A DNA stretch of 64,000 nucleotides, taken from assembly GCA_038496445.1 (NCBI GenBank), contig JALMLS010000228.1, forward strand, positions 248,001-312,000, read 5' to 3'. A program made the position numbers and the translations under genes. Below, piece after piece: positions 31,101 through 43,120 of this stretch (the stretch's first letter is position 1; every line of letters begins with the position of its first letter). The notes under the pieces were generated by a model. It worked only from the letters and a program-made list of their open reading frames with translations, was not told the DNA's origin and searched no databases. Origin of the DNA: Trichosphaerium sp. ATCC 40318 (taxonomy: Eukaryota > Discosea > Flabellinia > Trichosidae).

Positions 31101-33641
31101 TAGTGGATAAACGAAATAACTTATCGATTTATAAATATAAAGACTTATGAGCAGTAAACGCACTGGTAAGTCTCCTCTGTACTTCTTTAGTTCTATCTAT
31201 TGTTTCAATTATTAGTCATTATGTATATTACAAATAATGACGCACTTCCAATCTCTTCACAACACCTGGAAGCATAGATCCACCTAATGTCCAGCAATGT
31301 CAAACACAAAAAAAAAGTCAGATTATAGTTCATTACCTCCACCAATAACAATGTTATTCCACATATCTTCTTGAATCTCTAGAGGACATCTTTTTATACT
31401 TTGAATAACAACATCAACAAGACCCAATTCTTTACTATCTACCAAGCTTGGTGTAAACAAAACCTCACCGACTCTGAATCTAGAAAAAAATTGATAAGCA
31501 TTTCACTTCTAAAATAGCCATCGTTTACCTCTCATCACTTAATTTGACGGTATACTTCTCATCATTGTATGGAATCTCACACTCCTTTTCATGCGTTTTA
31601 ATAAATTCTGGGTCATCTTTTAAACCCATCTCTTTTTTAAAGTCCTCAGCAACATAACACAACTTCTACAAACCAGTAAGATACTTATTCAAATTTTCCT
31701 TTATAAAAAAAAACAAACAAAATAAACGTGACAGAAGCTGGCCTACTACAAATATGTTTGATGTTTTAAATTCATCCATGTACCTCCTTAATTTCCTTTG
31801 CAACACATAACATCTCACGACCAGTCTGTATATTCTGTTCTAAAAAATAAAGCTAAGTAAAGAGAAGACCTGCACTTTTTTGTAGTCGAACCTTTTGCAC
31901 AAAGTAATTTTTCAAGATACTCAGTTAAAGTATCACCTCCTACACTACTTTGTACACAAGAAGCGCTTATGCCATACATATTATAAATTGGTGTAACCCT
32001 CATCTCTTCGGCACCAATATCAACTGATAAACCAGTCTCTTTTGCTAAACAGAGTCAATTTGCATATTTGGAAAATCACATCTTTTGAACAAACAAAAGC
32101 TGCCCCAACTCTACATAGTTACTAAATGGCTTCACACTAACGTACATGATTCAAAAATTCTAGCTTGGGCTGAACTAATAAAAGCAAGACGAGACACTTT
32201 TAATTCCTCGAACGCGACTAAAAACAACATAAATATTAAGTCCCAGCTTACTTATAAGTTAGCAAAAACAAACGTACACTCTGTAATGAACCCACGTAAC
32301 TTATCATTGGATTTAGGGTGCTCTATAAACACGAGTGGATAATCTTTCTTTTCAGCTATACCGAGTTTATCAACAGCGTGCCTTAGCAACTAGTATCAAC
32401 AGTTTAGAAAAAAAAAAGTATTCATCTAAACCACGTGCGTGTTCAGCGGTTCCTACTGTGTATAATTGACCTTTAACAACAGGTTTATATATGTGAAACA
32501 TTGCGCCAAGAAGATATTTACGTTTTGTATTCACAATTTCACCCACGTAATGGCGCTCTAGGCATTTGTTTCAACAAAGAAAAAAAAAACACTAACAAGA
32601 TATTCTTTACGTACTTGTCATGCCAGTTAATCCAGGGATTACACCACATCCACTTCGTTTGCGCGCTGCAATTGTTCTAAATATATAATCAACAAACAAT
32701 GACTAAAAGACAAAAGCCACGGTAAACAGAAAAGTTAACAACAAAATAAAAAGCAACTCACTGAAAAATACAAGTAGGTTTTTCATCACCAACATAACCA
32801 ACTCGGCAAAAATTAGATCCCATGTCCTATGGAAAAAAACACGTGTAAGTCAACTGAACAACTGCTAGGCTTTGAAGGCTTTTTCCTTGACTCACAAAGG
32901 CTACGATCTTTTCTTGATTCTTTCCAATAACACTTGCACCTTCATCATTATTGGCATGTTCTATGATCTCAGCAAGCTATCATATGAAGTTAGAACCCAA
33001 TACATTAACACACCACAAATATGTCGTACATCTCCTTCCTTGAGGTCATACACAACTGATATTTCTTCGATGGATTTACCACCTGCTACAAGCTTTTTTA
33101 TTTCATCGTCGACTGTGCTCTTAGAATCCTGTTCCTTAGCTTTACCCTTTTGGATATATAAGCCTCTTCAAGTGAGCTATTAATATTGGTGTACCTTTTG
33201 ATAAGGTCTTCGTTCAGAAGGAGGCAAACTCTGGTTGAGTTTGGCTGCTTTTTGTTTCTTTTCTTGAATGGTTTTTTGCCTTCTAACTTCAGCAGCCATT
33301 GACGCTAAACAAACATGAACCTACGTTCTGGGCGCCAGTACAAGGGCGAAAGAGTGTTTAATACCTAAATTTAACCCAAAAGCCTTTGTAGATACACTTT
33401 GGTCCTTTTTATCATTGGAAGCTTCTATCAATGCGTATTAAGTCGTTTACAGGCCATAAAGTTAGTTTTTAGTAGTTTTCGAACGTACCATGTTTTTCTG
33501 CCAATTCTGCTGTACCACCTTGCAGCTCATCTAATATTGTATTTATTGGTAGCTGTACAAGTTTGATTTAAAAGTACAAGAATAGATCTCTTCGTTTTCA
33601 TCCTTTTCAGGCGCATATACCACTGCTGAACCAAATTCCAT
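28150..33641 (-). CDS. actin-related protein fused to zinc ribbon and vWA domain
   Basis: The start MEFGSAVVYAPEKDENEE leads into a charged extension, then an actin fold: DMGSNFCRVGYVGDEKPTCI (first phosphate loop), AEHLLRHAVDKLGIAEKKDY, TPIYNMYGISASCV, GGDTLTEYLEKLL, KLCYVAEDFKKEMG, FRVGEVLFTPSLVD, GGSMLPGVVKRLE and VVISAPENRDQTAFIGTSVA. The second phosphate loop reads VDIGAEEM instead of the actin DSGDGV, so ATP hydrolysis is doubtful. In frame follow a zinc ribbon (YCMNRNCRAIL, WKCEFCNANN) and a vWA domain with an intact MIDAS (CIDLSGSMG, GETALGPAI, LLCTDGFSNIG), then a helical C-terminus ending KQFQP. The zinc ribbon plus vWA recalls Sec23/24 and the circularly permuted Ras proteins of Dictyostelium. 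Exon joins across the actin-to-zinc boundary keep frame (intron near 30770-30825). One intron, 32390-32438, has the GCACGTG donor. Confidence 0.75.
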
Positions 33642-34577
33642 ACAGTCAGGCTTGTGGAAATAGTCACTGTTTAATTGACTTACAAATTTCGTCTAATTTC
33701 GCATAATTAACGACTTAAGCCTCGTGCACAAACATTGTGTGAATGTTAACCTCAACATTGACAAAGTTCGTCTCGCAGACACAACAAATAATTAGAAGAC
33801 CAAAAACGTTCGGTTAACGCTTTTCGAGTATACAATATCAGAGTTACCAATGTTGTTACTCTACCAAGTACTCCACGAATTCATTGGGAAACTCTTTCTA
33901 GCGATTTTCATGGATTTTGTTGGATCCCACTAAACTTATGGGTAAGAATGTGCAGTATAGCTTGACCAAGTATGTTAAAGCTGAATATTACAGTACACAC
34001 CCTAGCTCTTGTAATTGTTAAAAAGTTTAAAAATGTTATCAAAATAAAATGAAAAAACGAAAAACGTGCTTTCTAACTACAACTTGACTTTGTACCATTT
34101 TTATGGTGGTAACCATGAAGGTATCAAAATGCCTTCCGTTATGTGACATGGTTTCGGTCTATCTAACTTTGCTACTAGTACACTTGTGTACTCGTCCACT
34201 TGTATTTATCATGGCTGTACACGTGTTTTACTCCGTTACAGACGTTTGGGTAAACTTGAGTTGACTTCGTATAAATCAACAACAACAACAACTGACAAAG
34301 CTTAAACAACATGGCGAGCAGCAATCACCCACATCCCACCCAAAAATTTCCTTTTCAATTTGTTGAAAAAACTGTAAAACTTTTCTTTTATTTTCCAAGT
34401 GTTCTTGTATAATATAACAAATGCTAGGCGCTGCGCTAGAGCCACAACACATTTTGTCTTCCTCCCAACATCGTCTTAGTTAGCGTTCCTTGGTTAGTTG
34501 ATAGAGAAAGTCAACTGAGAACTCTAATTCAACAAATCAGTTCAGTTGTTTTTGACCTAGTCGTTACTCGCAACACA
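33642..34577. other. 936-bp divergent intergenic region
   Basis: This lies between the starts of the actin/vWA gene and the Nudix gene. It contains a short CAA repeat near 34281 and one CACGTG near 34220. I find no exon that joins to either gene and no RNA gene. Confidence 0.45.
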
Positions 34578-35357
34578 ATGAGCACAACAGTGCTGCTAAA
34601 GAAACAATATAAGGACTACACTGGCGCTGGAGTATTGCCTGTTGCTAAAAACGAATCAGGACGTAGTTTTGTACTGGTGCATCGTACATTCGTTGGTATG
34701 TATTAATTTAACGCGATTAGAGATAAGACGTTAACTTATAAGGTGTTAAACGCTATTAACCTTCTAAGCGGATGTACAGGTAAGAAAGTTGGCACTCTGA
34801 TAGATTTTGGAGGAAGAAGAGACGATGAGGATTCAGGTAACGCTAGTAAATGATAAAACCTAATAACGATACCTACAGGAGACGCAGCGTTAACTGCAGC
34901 AAGAGAATTCGCTGAGGAAACAGGTGGTCTCTTTTTATCAGACAATGTCGAAAAAGATATTGCCTTAATTTCATCTTCAAGGTAAAAACACTGACTTAAA
35001 ACTCCGCCTACCTCGTCTCACATTCCTTTAAAGTGAAGTAGAGATGCAAAAGCATGAGCTCATATCACAAAGACGAATCAGATATACGACAAACTTACCA
35101 GTGAGGATGTTATTGTCGAAGAAAAAAAGTTTTTTTGTGGCCGGTATTACTTGTTTTTTGTCGAGATACCAATGATGTCAGATGATGATTTTGTGCTTAT
35201 CAATAATCTATTTGGACGAGACTCAAAGAAGAAAAAAAGAGAGTTTATGTGGATACCTGTTGAAGACATTATCGCGAAGAAAACACCTCATCCTTTTTTT
35301 TCAAGAGTTTATGTCAACAACTTTTATTCTGTTATGAATACCCTAAATTCAGTTTAA
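34578..35357 (+). CDS. Nudix hydrolase
   Basis: The start MSTTVLLKKQYKDYTGAGVL opens a Nudix fold. After two short introns the Nudix box reads GGRRDDEDSGDAALTAAREF followed by AEETGG, containing the R-E-x-x-E-E-x-G core that binds Mg and cleaves nucleoside diphosphates linked to another moiety. The last part (YYLFFVEIPMMSDDDF, REFMWIPVEDIIAKKTPHPF) is the usual end of the fold. The substrate cannot be told. One join between 34983 and 35110 is unresolved: the flanking exons are in different frames and no GT-AG choice I tried fits perfectly, so a small sequence error or an unusual intron is possible. Confidence 0.75.
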
Positions 35358-35917
35358 CAAAACTTGTATTCGACGCCTGTAATAATGTATGAAATATTGC
35401 CTAGTTCGTAAGTAATAAAAAATTGCAAGACACCAAGTTATTTTGTATGTGTAATTGAAGAAAGTACTTCACTTTTTCATGTATTACCTTCAGTTTGGTC
35501 TACAACACTTTATTACTGCATTAAACAGACGTTCTAAATTTTACCATTGGCAGTAACGTCTGACACCCATAAGCTATTGGTTTAGTACTATAATCTAAGC
35601 TGTTGTTTTGTCCCAAATAAAGTAAGAATCGAAAACAAATTACCTAACTTGTTACAAAAAAGATAAAATGTACATAAGTTTTGTTGCTTCGTGCGTTGGT
35701 GCATTGTCTGAAACAACAGAAATCAAATACTATGGAAATAATGATTTAAAAAGGAGGTATTAATAGTATTTTAACAACTACAAAAAAGTAAAAGTAGAAA
35801 AAGTGTTGAGCTCGGAATTCGACTTAATAGAATACAAAAAACATAAGGCAAAAAATAGAGGCTAACGCGTTTTTATTTTGGGTGGCTTTTGTACAAGTGG
35901 ATTAATTTGGTTAATGA
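35358..35917. other. convergent intergenic region
   Basis: Between the stop codons of the Nudix gene and the basic nuclear protein gene. AT-rich; no exon, tRNA or clear repeat seen. Confidence 0.45.
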
Positions 35918-36844
35918 TTACCAGAATACACCAAGCTCTATGACATACATATCATAAGCTGCACGTGAACAAATAGGAAAAAAGAAGTTATCTGGAAAGG
36001 CGTTCTTCTTGAGATAATTACAAACATCTGTAACTATATATTTGCAAGGAAGCGGGTTAATCATCCGAACTTTACCGTCGTCTTCAGAAGCAAAGTATTC
36101 TGCGAAAGCAAAAACTAATAATGTGTGTAGGTGCGCTTCTTTATCAGGTAGCGTGTCCCACTCTGGATCTGGTTTATCTGTCTTTGGCGTTGTGTCGTTG
36201 AGTGATTTAAGTAGTTTCTGTGCGATTGGGCATACTTCCATTACTGTGTTAAAAACAGTATCAGGAGAAACAACGATTTTCTCTTCTTCTTCTTCTTGTT
36301 TGTGTTTCTTTTGTACTTTAGTGAGGGAAGGAGTAGAATCGTTTGCTGTGGCTTCTTTTTTCGAAAAAACTTCTATTTCGGGCGTGTCTCTTTGCCTGTG
36401 GTCCTTTTTTGGTGATGTTTTGGATAGAGATAGCGCGATAACATCCATTGATCTACGACGACGTTTGGCTTGGTTTTTTTGTTTACGTTCTTTTGATTTC
36501 GGTGGTAGAATACCGTCTGGTGCGCTGTTGGTTCTTTTAGAGTGTTTTACTCTCTTTTTTCGCTTTTGTATCTTTTTCGATGATTGATTTTTTGATTGAG
36601 AAGTAGTCATCGTTGACGTGCTAGAAGTGCTTTCGAGGTTCTTGCGAATATGTTTAAAGCGTTTTGCCTTTGATTCGCGTCGAGGACTTCGTCTTTGTTT
36701 TGGTGATTCTGTTGGCGTTTCACAGCCATTTAATGCTGCGTCAGTAACGCTATGACGCCTTTTTTTCTTCGTTTGTTGTTTTTTCGGTTGGGTTTTCTTA
36801 GATGGTACAAAGTACGACTGAATAGATGATAGTGTAGTAGTCAT
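35918..36844 (-). CDS. basic, probably nuclear protein with PIP-box-like start
   Basis: A single-exon gene of 308 residues. It starts MTTTLSSIQSYFVPSKK; the segment LSSIQSYF resembles a PCNA-interacting PIP box (Q-x-x-I-x-x-F/Y-F) with the first Gln replaced by Leu. The next 150 residues are very rich in Lys, Arg and Ser with many candidate nuclear signals (KQQTKKKRRHS, KKIQKRKKRVKH, NQAKRRRRSMD). The last 110 residues look folded (SPDTVFNTVMEVCPIAQKLL, LHTLLVFAFAEYFASEDDGK, KYIVTDVCNYLKKNAF, ending YDMYVIELGVFW). I do not recognise the folded part. A role at replication forks or chromatin is a guess from the N-terminus and composition only. Confidence 0.7.
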   Translation of the reverse strand: MTTTLSSIQSYFVPSKKTQPKKQQTKKKRRHSVTDAALNGCETPTESPKQRRSPRRESKAKRFKHIRKNLESTSSTSTMTTSQSKNQSSKKIQKRKKRVKHSKRTNSAPDGILPPKSKERKQKNQAKRRRRSMDVIALSLSKTSPKKDHRQRDTPEIEVFSKKEATANDSTPSLTKVQKKHKQEEEEEKIVVSPDTVFNTVMEVCPIAQKLLKSLNDTTPKTDKPDPEWDTLPDKEAHLHTLLVFAFAEYFASEDDGKVRMINPLPCKYIVTDVCNYLKKNAFPDNFFFPICSRAAYDMYVIELGVFW

Positions 36845-37451
36845 TATGTATTTAGTTTGTTTCGTGTGAAGAGGAGTTGTTATCGATAAGATGGAAGTCG
36901 AATAATGAAAATTTTCTGCTCGTATTTGGATGGAAAGTTGTCAATCAAAAAATACGGTTTTTGGGCACTAAAATCGCTATGATTGAGTAAAGAGTGATAG
37001 ATAATACTCAATCATAATCATTCAAACAAGATAGAGTGTCATTAAACCGGTTTTATAGAAATACGAATTTGTTTTTAGAAACTGATTGATAGAAACCCAA
37101 AAGTAGGTTGTACTCCGATAATACACAATGACAACGCGTAAAACAATAATAATAAAGCGCTAATCAGTCAAGTCGTAATTATTAGTTTGTCCGTATATTT
37201 CTCGACTTACGTGGTTTTAGTACGATAAACAACATGTGTACTATTAATTAAAGTCACCTAAGAGTGAAAAGAAATATCACTCTGCAAATCTAGAAAGTTT
37301 GTTCTGAAATCAGATCGAAAATCGATTTTTTCCTTCTTTCAATCATTTCACCCGAACAAAAAAAAAAAAGTCGTATGAGTGATTAATGATGCTATCATCA
37401 CCTGTTTCAATCAAAAGAGTAAAAAGAGTCAACAAACAACGTTTTACATTA
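36845..37451. other. intergenic region with one hairpin
   Basis: Between the start of the basic nuclear protein gene and the stop of the Miro gene, both minus strand. It is AT-rich and contains the inverted repeat at 36979-37015. No exon is supported. Confidence 0.45.
36979..37015. repeat. perfect 11-bp inverted repeat, 15-base spacer
   Basis: ATGATTGAGTA at 36979-36989 is mirrored by TACTCAATCAT at 37005-37015. It lies about 135 bp upstream of the start of the minus-strand gene at 36844, so it could be a dimer-type protein-binding site or a cruciform. Function is not shown by sequence. Confidence 0.6.
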
Positions 37452-40400
37452 TTACCTCCAAGGCGTTCGTTTATTTAGTATTAACCAACCACCAAGTGCA
37501 GCAGATGCTATAACAACGCCTGCACCAACAACCAGAGGTACCATAAGGCTTGAGGCGGCTTTTGGCGCTTTGTTCCTAAGTGAGAAATCAGAGAAAGCGA
37601 AAAAAACAAAAAAATCGAAAGAAAAAAACGAAGAAACCGAAAAAAAAAAAAAGAAATGAAGAAGAAAAGGTCTTAAACGTGCTATTCTACGCGTTGACGT
37701 ACGTTACAACTGCATCAAAAATGCGACTGTAAATATCATTTGTTTGGTTCATACTCATTGAGACCTTTATTGGTGGGTCCAGAGATAGGCTTTTACATAA
37801 GCTAGAAGGACTTTCCTTTGTGTTCTAATAAAAGAAATAAATGTTAGTTAGAAGTTCGAGAAAAAAAACAAATTTCGGAAGTTTTGCTACGAGTCTTTTT
37901 TTCGGTAAGTACCTGTTGTACGGGTGGTTTATCTCCTTTAGTGGCGACATAAACACATGGTAGATGTGGATATGTCTGTAATAGATGTTTTTGTATCTCA
38001 TAAACGTGGCTAAAGGAAGAAGGATCTAGAGGAATGAAAGAAATGAGTTTACGTAATCTTTCTCTCTTTTTTTTTTCAAACAAAAACCGAATAACACGAA
38101 CCTGATAAGTCATAAACTAAGCATACTACGTCAGCTTGTCTCATTTCACTCGGTAACGATAATGTCTCGTTTTCTTTAGAACCGAGTTCTTTCATTACCT
38201 ATAAAAGGACATCAACAATTTTCTTTATTTTGGACAAAAAAAAACAAAAAAGAAGTTGAACGAACCAAATACTGTCCTTTAGCGTTTATTGCATTAACCG
38301 CTAGTTGAGGCATTATAGTAGGTTTATGTTCATTCAAAAATGGCTTTTCAATAAGCTGTCGTAATATAGCCGTCTACAAAAACAGTTAACAATAAGAAAT
38401 AAATAAGTACTATTGTTATCAAAAAAAACCAAACAACCATACCTTTCCACATCCTGCTGAACCAAAAACATAACACATGAATACATTCCTGTCATTGGTG
38501 TTTTCTTTACTATAAAAAAGAGTCATTGTGAGTTACCATGATACACCACAATAAAGAGATAAGTTAAATCAAACGTACTCAAATACAGTTATACAATCAG
38601 TCCTAGACTTTCCAGGGAAACCAAGATATCCCATATATTGCATGGCTTTCTTATAATCCAGTAAAATTATCATACTAAATAATCACGTTAATTTTATCTG
38701 TTTTTTCGCACGTGTGCTTGCACAATTTATTTTTACAAAATGATTGGGAAAAGAAAAAGGAAATGTCACAGATCGATTGAACACGTGCCTCCAAAGAGAT
38801 AAAAATCCCTGTAATGTAAGTTCTTTATTTCTTTCTGCTGTTTGTGCTTGATCTCTGTAATTTGCGTCCCAAATTGGAGTGCTATTTGGTGCTGTTTCAA
38901 AAAGTCTAAAGAAATTATTGATTTGTAATTTCTTCAAAAACAAAGTACCTTTTAACCTGTGACTCAGACAGAGATGACCCTAAGTATTAAGTTAGAAGCT
39001 AGTGATATTTCCGCGGAAAATAGAGGATAAAATAGGGATAGTTTACCAAAGCGACGAAAGCGTTCTGCAAGGAAGTGATATCCTTCTTGTGATAACCCAA
39101 CAACCTATTTCAAAAAAAACAATGTTTAATCACATGACACGCATTAAAATAATATATAGTATTCTTACCTTCATATATAAATCACCAAGGTCAGGTACGA
39201 GGAAAGAAGGCATAAGCTCCAAATTATCACCATAACCTTAACAAAAAAACAAATATCATCAAAACTATTTTTTGTTTGCGGATTTAATATAAATCTCGCT
39301 TACCAAAGTGGCGTAGTATCCGCCATACGCTATCCTGTCTACTCAATTCCATAAAGAGGCGCATTAAAAATAAAAATCCTCTACAGGAGAAAGTGTCAGC
39401 GGATGAAATAAATCCCGAAAAAATTACGATGAAAAAAAAAAACTGTAAAAAAACATACCGTTCGTTAACACCTCCATCTCCTAATCCTTCAGGATAACGT
39501 GCTTGTAGTGTTTTGTTTATACTTTTTAGGTTATCTTCGCTCATTTTTTTACCAAAACAAGTGCTCTAAACGCACTCAGTGAGTACAGAACCAACAACAA
39601 ACAAATTTCTTATCAGATGGTTTACCTGAAATTCCCTGAGTTCATGAGCATCCAATAAACCGTCTTTATCCATATCTATCAAGCAAAATATACGTTTTAA
39701 CGCAGCCACACAACTAGGGGTGAATTCCTAACAAAGCAGTTAAAGAAAAAATTAATCATTTCATTTTATAACTCACCTTAGCTGTTGGATCAAAAATTGG
39801 ACGCGTTGGGAACAATACAGCCTTTTTAGCATATCCAAACGCTTCATCAACAAATTGCCCAGATTTTGCCGAACATGCAACACAATACATAACCTCTTTA
39901 CACTCCTCTGCGATAGTCTACATTTCAATGAAAAAAAAGAAAAGTTATGTAAGTTCAAAAAAAAGAAATAAGAACTCACGTTTTTCATCAATTCTAGCTC
40001 CCTACGTTGTTCTTCTGGTGTCATTAAATCTATTTTATTTGCTAATATAACCACTGGCGCATTAGGATTTACATTACGCATAAGAGGTAGCCACAGACTT
40101 CACAAAATGTCAAAATGCGTACGATTATGGGATTGTTAAGGAAGTAGAAAAAAAAACGTTACCTTGTAATTGTTTCTCTGCTTTTGGCGTTCTTTACAGA
40201 ATATACTATGCATACAGCATCTGCAGAACGAATGTGTTTATCCATACCCTTGTCATCTTCCTTTCGAGCTTGACAGGTCGGTTACAAATCAATTTCGTGA
40301 AAAAAGTAGGTAAAATAATACGTACTGAGGGTGTCTATGAGCTCAATTGCTACCCGCTCAGACTCTGGACCTGCTAGAATTTGTTCTGGTATCGTAATTG

Positions 40401-40622
40401 GTGGAGAACATGCGGTTACCTGCTCAGAGTATTAAGATTTGTAAATTGAAGTGTTTGTACCCTCTCAGTGAAATTTGAAGATACCAGCCGACTCAATAAG
40501 CTCGTTTTACCAACACCCTCTATTTTACTGTCAGAAACACCTAAAAACAACGCCAACGCGGTATCCGCGCACGTACCATCACCACAAATTACAATTGTCA
40601 CTTTTTTGCGCTCCTCTCCCAT
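37452..40622 (-). CDS. Miro, mitochondrial Rho GTPase
   Basis: The full Miro layout is present. The N-terminal GTPase has GDEGVGKTSLL and VVILANKIDLM. The first EF-hand reads CLIDMDKDGLLDAHELREF, followed by the typical FLFLMRLFMELSRQDSVW and ILRHFGYGDNLELMPSF. A second EF-hand region (VGLSQEGYHFLAERF, SLSESQVKRLFETAP) leads to ELTLQGFLSLWSMIILLDYK. The second GTPase has FGSAGCGKTAILRQL and VCLVYDLSDPSSF. A C-terminal hydrophobic anchor (LMVPLVVGAGVVIASAALGG) places it in the outer mitochondrial membrane. Miro controls mitochondrial movement, inheritance and ER contacts. The join that makes SLWSM uses a GC-AG intron (38675-38788) with donor GCACGTG, and family conservation at that point leaves no doubt about the junction. 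Confidence 0.95.
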
Positions 40623-40833
40623 TTCTGTTCAAAAGGGGCGGCAATTTTATGTTAGGCGCTAGAGAAGCGATTGGAGGGATCCAAAGGTGAGTTTCTCAAA
40701 TACAATGAGAGCTGAACACACTTGAAAAATGAAGGTTTTTCACTCGAAAATACGTCGGACAATCAACAGCTGTTTTTGCGCTCAAATTCTAATGTACCTA
40801 TTGTCTGAACCCCTGAAATGTTAGTAAACACTC

Positions 40834-42098
40834 ATGGAAAGAAGTGACAACGAAGAAGAGCCTATAATTCGCGAGAATATATTCGCTAGGCAGTCACCAA
40901 GGCAACAACGTGACAACCTAGAAGAATTCCTTAACCACAACTCCCCTGTACCAAAATTAAACGCGTCTGGAAATTTTACATCATACCAAAGCCCACGAAA
41001 ACGAAAATCTTTCCGTTTCTCTGCTGCTAGCGTTGTTTTTGACCCAGTAACTGATGAAGTCGTTCATACAGTTGAAAAACAAGACACTTTGGCTGGTTTG
41101 GCTATTAGATATGGATGTTCGGTGCGTAAGCTATTTAGACGGCAGTAATAATATTCCTTCAACTTTGACAAGTAAAATTTCAACTGTTCGTCAGTACAAT
41201 GACATATACACCTACTAACGCATCAAAGGTAAACAAAATCATGCGCGCAAACAAAATGTACAACAGAAATGCCTTCCACTCTCGTCGTACGATAAAAATA
41301 CCGATTAAAAGGTAGTTATAACAAAGCAACTCTACAAAAAAAACATCTTTCTCTAAATAAATCACAAGGGACGCATTCTACGCACATATCAAAAAATCAG
41401 AAGGAGAACGATCAAAGAAAAAACAAGAGAGAAGTGACATGGCAACACAATTTGCTGAAGTAAGACAATGTTTTTTTTGGTTTTTTTGGAACTTTTTTTG
41501 TCTATTTCGTTTTCTACTTTCTATCATCACTTTTTTGGCTCTTAATGCCCTCCATATATCTCCAATATCACGTGATTCTCATGGTTCTTTAGATTTTTAA
41601 TTGTAGCAACCACATGGCGTATACGTACTTAGAAAAGGCAAAATATGACTTTGATCGCGCAATGACTTTATACCAAATGCAAAATCACGTTAATTTGCCA
41701 TCAGACGATACCAAATCTACTTCAGAAGATATGTTAGTGATACCGACAGATGATGGTTCTAATGCGTCAAGTTTTGATAATAGCCCTAAAATATCGTAAG
41801 TGAACAACTATGTATTTATATACAACAGCAATCTTACGCTCTGACCATTTAAAATCAAATCAAATGTAAAATTTTATAAAAATCCAAGAAAGTTGAACTT
41901 CAACAAACCTCTAGTTACTTACTCACATTACGCAACTTTCATTTTTATTTACGGAAAAAACGAGAAAAAAAACTGATGGAAATTTTCAGGGTTGGATCCT
42001 TCTACGAGTCATCAACGGGAAGAAAAACGTCAAGACCACTTAGTAAGAGGACTATTGATAAAATGACACAAACACAAGATGACTTGTTTCCAATGTAG
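40834..42098 (+). CDS. LysM domain protein with UBA-like C-terminal region
   Basis: The N-terminus is charged and contains SPRQQRDNLEEFLNH. A LysM domain follows: VVHTVEKQDTLAGLAIRYGC, then VNKIMRANKMYNRNAFHSRR and TIKIPIKR. After a Lys-rich linker an exon reads TQFAEIFNCSNHMAYTYLEK and AKYDFDRAMTLYQ, which fits a UBA/TAP-C-like three-helix domain (F-x-E-I-x-N-C...A-x-x-Y-L-E-x-A-x-x-D-F-x-x-A). The protein ends DKMTQTQDDLFPM. There is no signal peptide, so this is a cytosolic LysM protein of the LYSMD1/2 kind. The LysM intron (about 41120-41227) is fixed by the domain pattern. The pairing of LysM with a UBA-like domain suggests a link to ubiquitin; this is inference. Start codons of this gene and Miro are 211 bp apart on opposite strands. 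Confidence 0.7.
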
Positions 42099-42564
42099 TG
42101 AACGTTTGACCTTCGTAGCGAAAAACTAAAAAAAAAAATTCCCATTCCCAAACGCACGTGAAAAAAAAACTAAATGCAATGTAAAACATAGACAAAATAC
42201 AAATAAAAAACCCCAGCCTTGTACATACCACAACGAACAGTAATTACATTTTAATGCCATTACAACCTTTTCACCCAAAATGCTGACTATTAGTTCATTT
42301 TTTCGTTTATAACGCTTTGAAACAGTAAGGGCATGCGCAGGTGTCAAATTTACCAGGTGTTTGTCAGAAAGTTCAGAAAGTTGTAGACTGGCTTACATTG
42401 TTTTGGGCTAATTTAACGCAAATATTATTCAACTGTGCGAAAGCACTAGCGTAAAGCGTAGTATTCGCTAATTTTTTTTTGTAACGGTGCGTAGAAGGAG
42501 CAGTCCGACAGATAGTCAGTAATTTACGAAATATACCCTTTAAAGTACTTATATATACGTTTAG
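42099..42564. other. intergenic, no gene seen
   Basis: Between two plus-strand genes. AT-rich with A-runs and one CACGTG near 42155. No exon supported. Confidence 0.4.
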
Positions 42565-43120
42565 ATGGGTTGTGGAGCATCTTCATCTCATAGCAGCGAC
42601 GAGTATGATAATAATACACAACAAGAGCAGGCATCTGCGCCAGCAGGTACCTCCTATAATCACTCCGCTTGTCACACAGTATTAATTTTTTTTCTTTTTC
42701 CAGATGACAGGGAAACTGAATCAATGAGCCTGACTGCTATCATGAATATGAACAAGGTAGAGGATGAGGGCATACCAGAAGGTTAGTAGTTTAAAAGGCA
42801 AAACGAAAAAAAAAAGATAATATTACTTGCCACCAACCCACGAAACACTGTTCAATCCCTGTCTATACGACTGCAATTTTTTTTTCTTTTATTAATAAAT
42901 GTACCGGCCTGACTGATATTCAGGCTACCCCGCAAAGCCAGCGCAACCAGCAATGAGTGGTGACTCTGAGGAGGAATATAAACGATTCATGAGGGCCAAG
43001 TATAAACTAGAACAGTGGGAGAATGGATTGATATTGTACAGAATGAAAATCAAAGAAGGTAATATGCAAGCATGCGAACAGATTGTAGCAAGGATTGAAA
43101 CAGAACTACAAACAGAGTGA
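42565..43120 (+). CDS. small acylated protein of unknown function
   Basis: Three exons encode about 120 residues. The start MGCGASSSHSSDEYD has Gly2, Cys3 and Ser6, the classic pattern for N-myristoylation plus palmitoylation, so the protein should sit on a membrane. The middle is acidic (MNKVEDEGIPEGYPAKPAQP). The C-terminus is helical (EEEYKRFMRAKYKLEQWENG, then CEQIVARIETELQTE). Both joins keep frame. I do not recognise the family. Confidence 0.7.

Noticed and set aside
36042-36587. Long plus-strand frame opposite the basic nuclear protein
   Set aside because: Ser/Phe/Leu-rich shadow of Lys/Arg-rich codons on the real strand.
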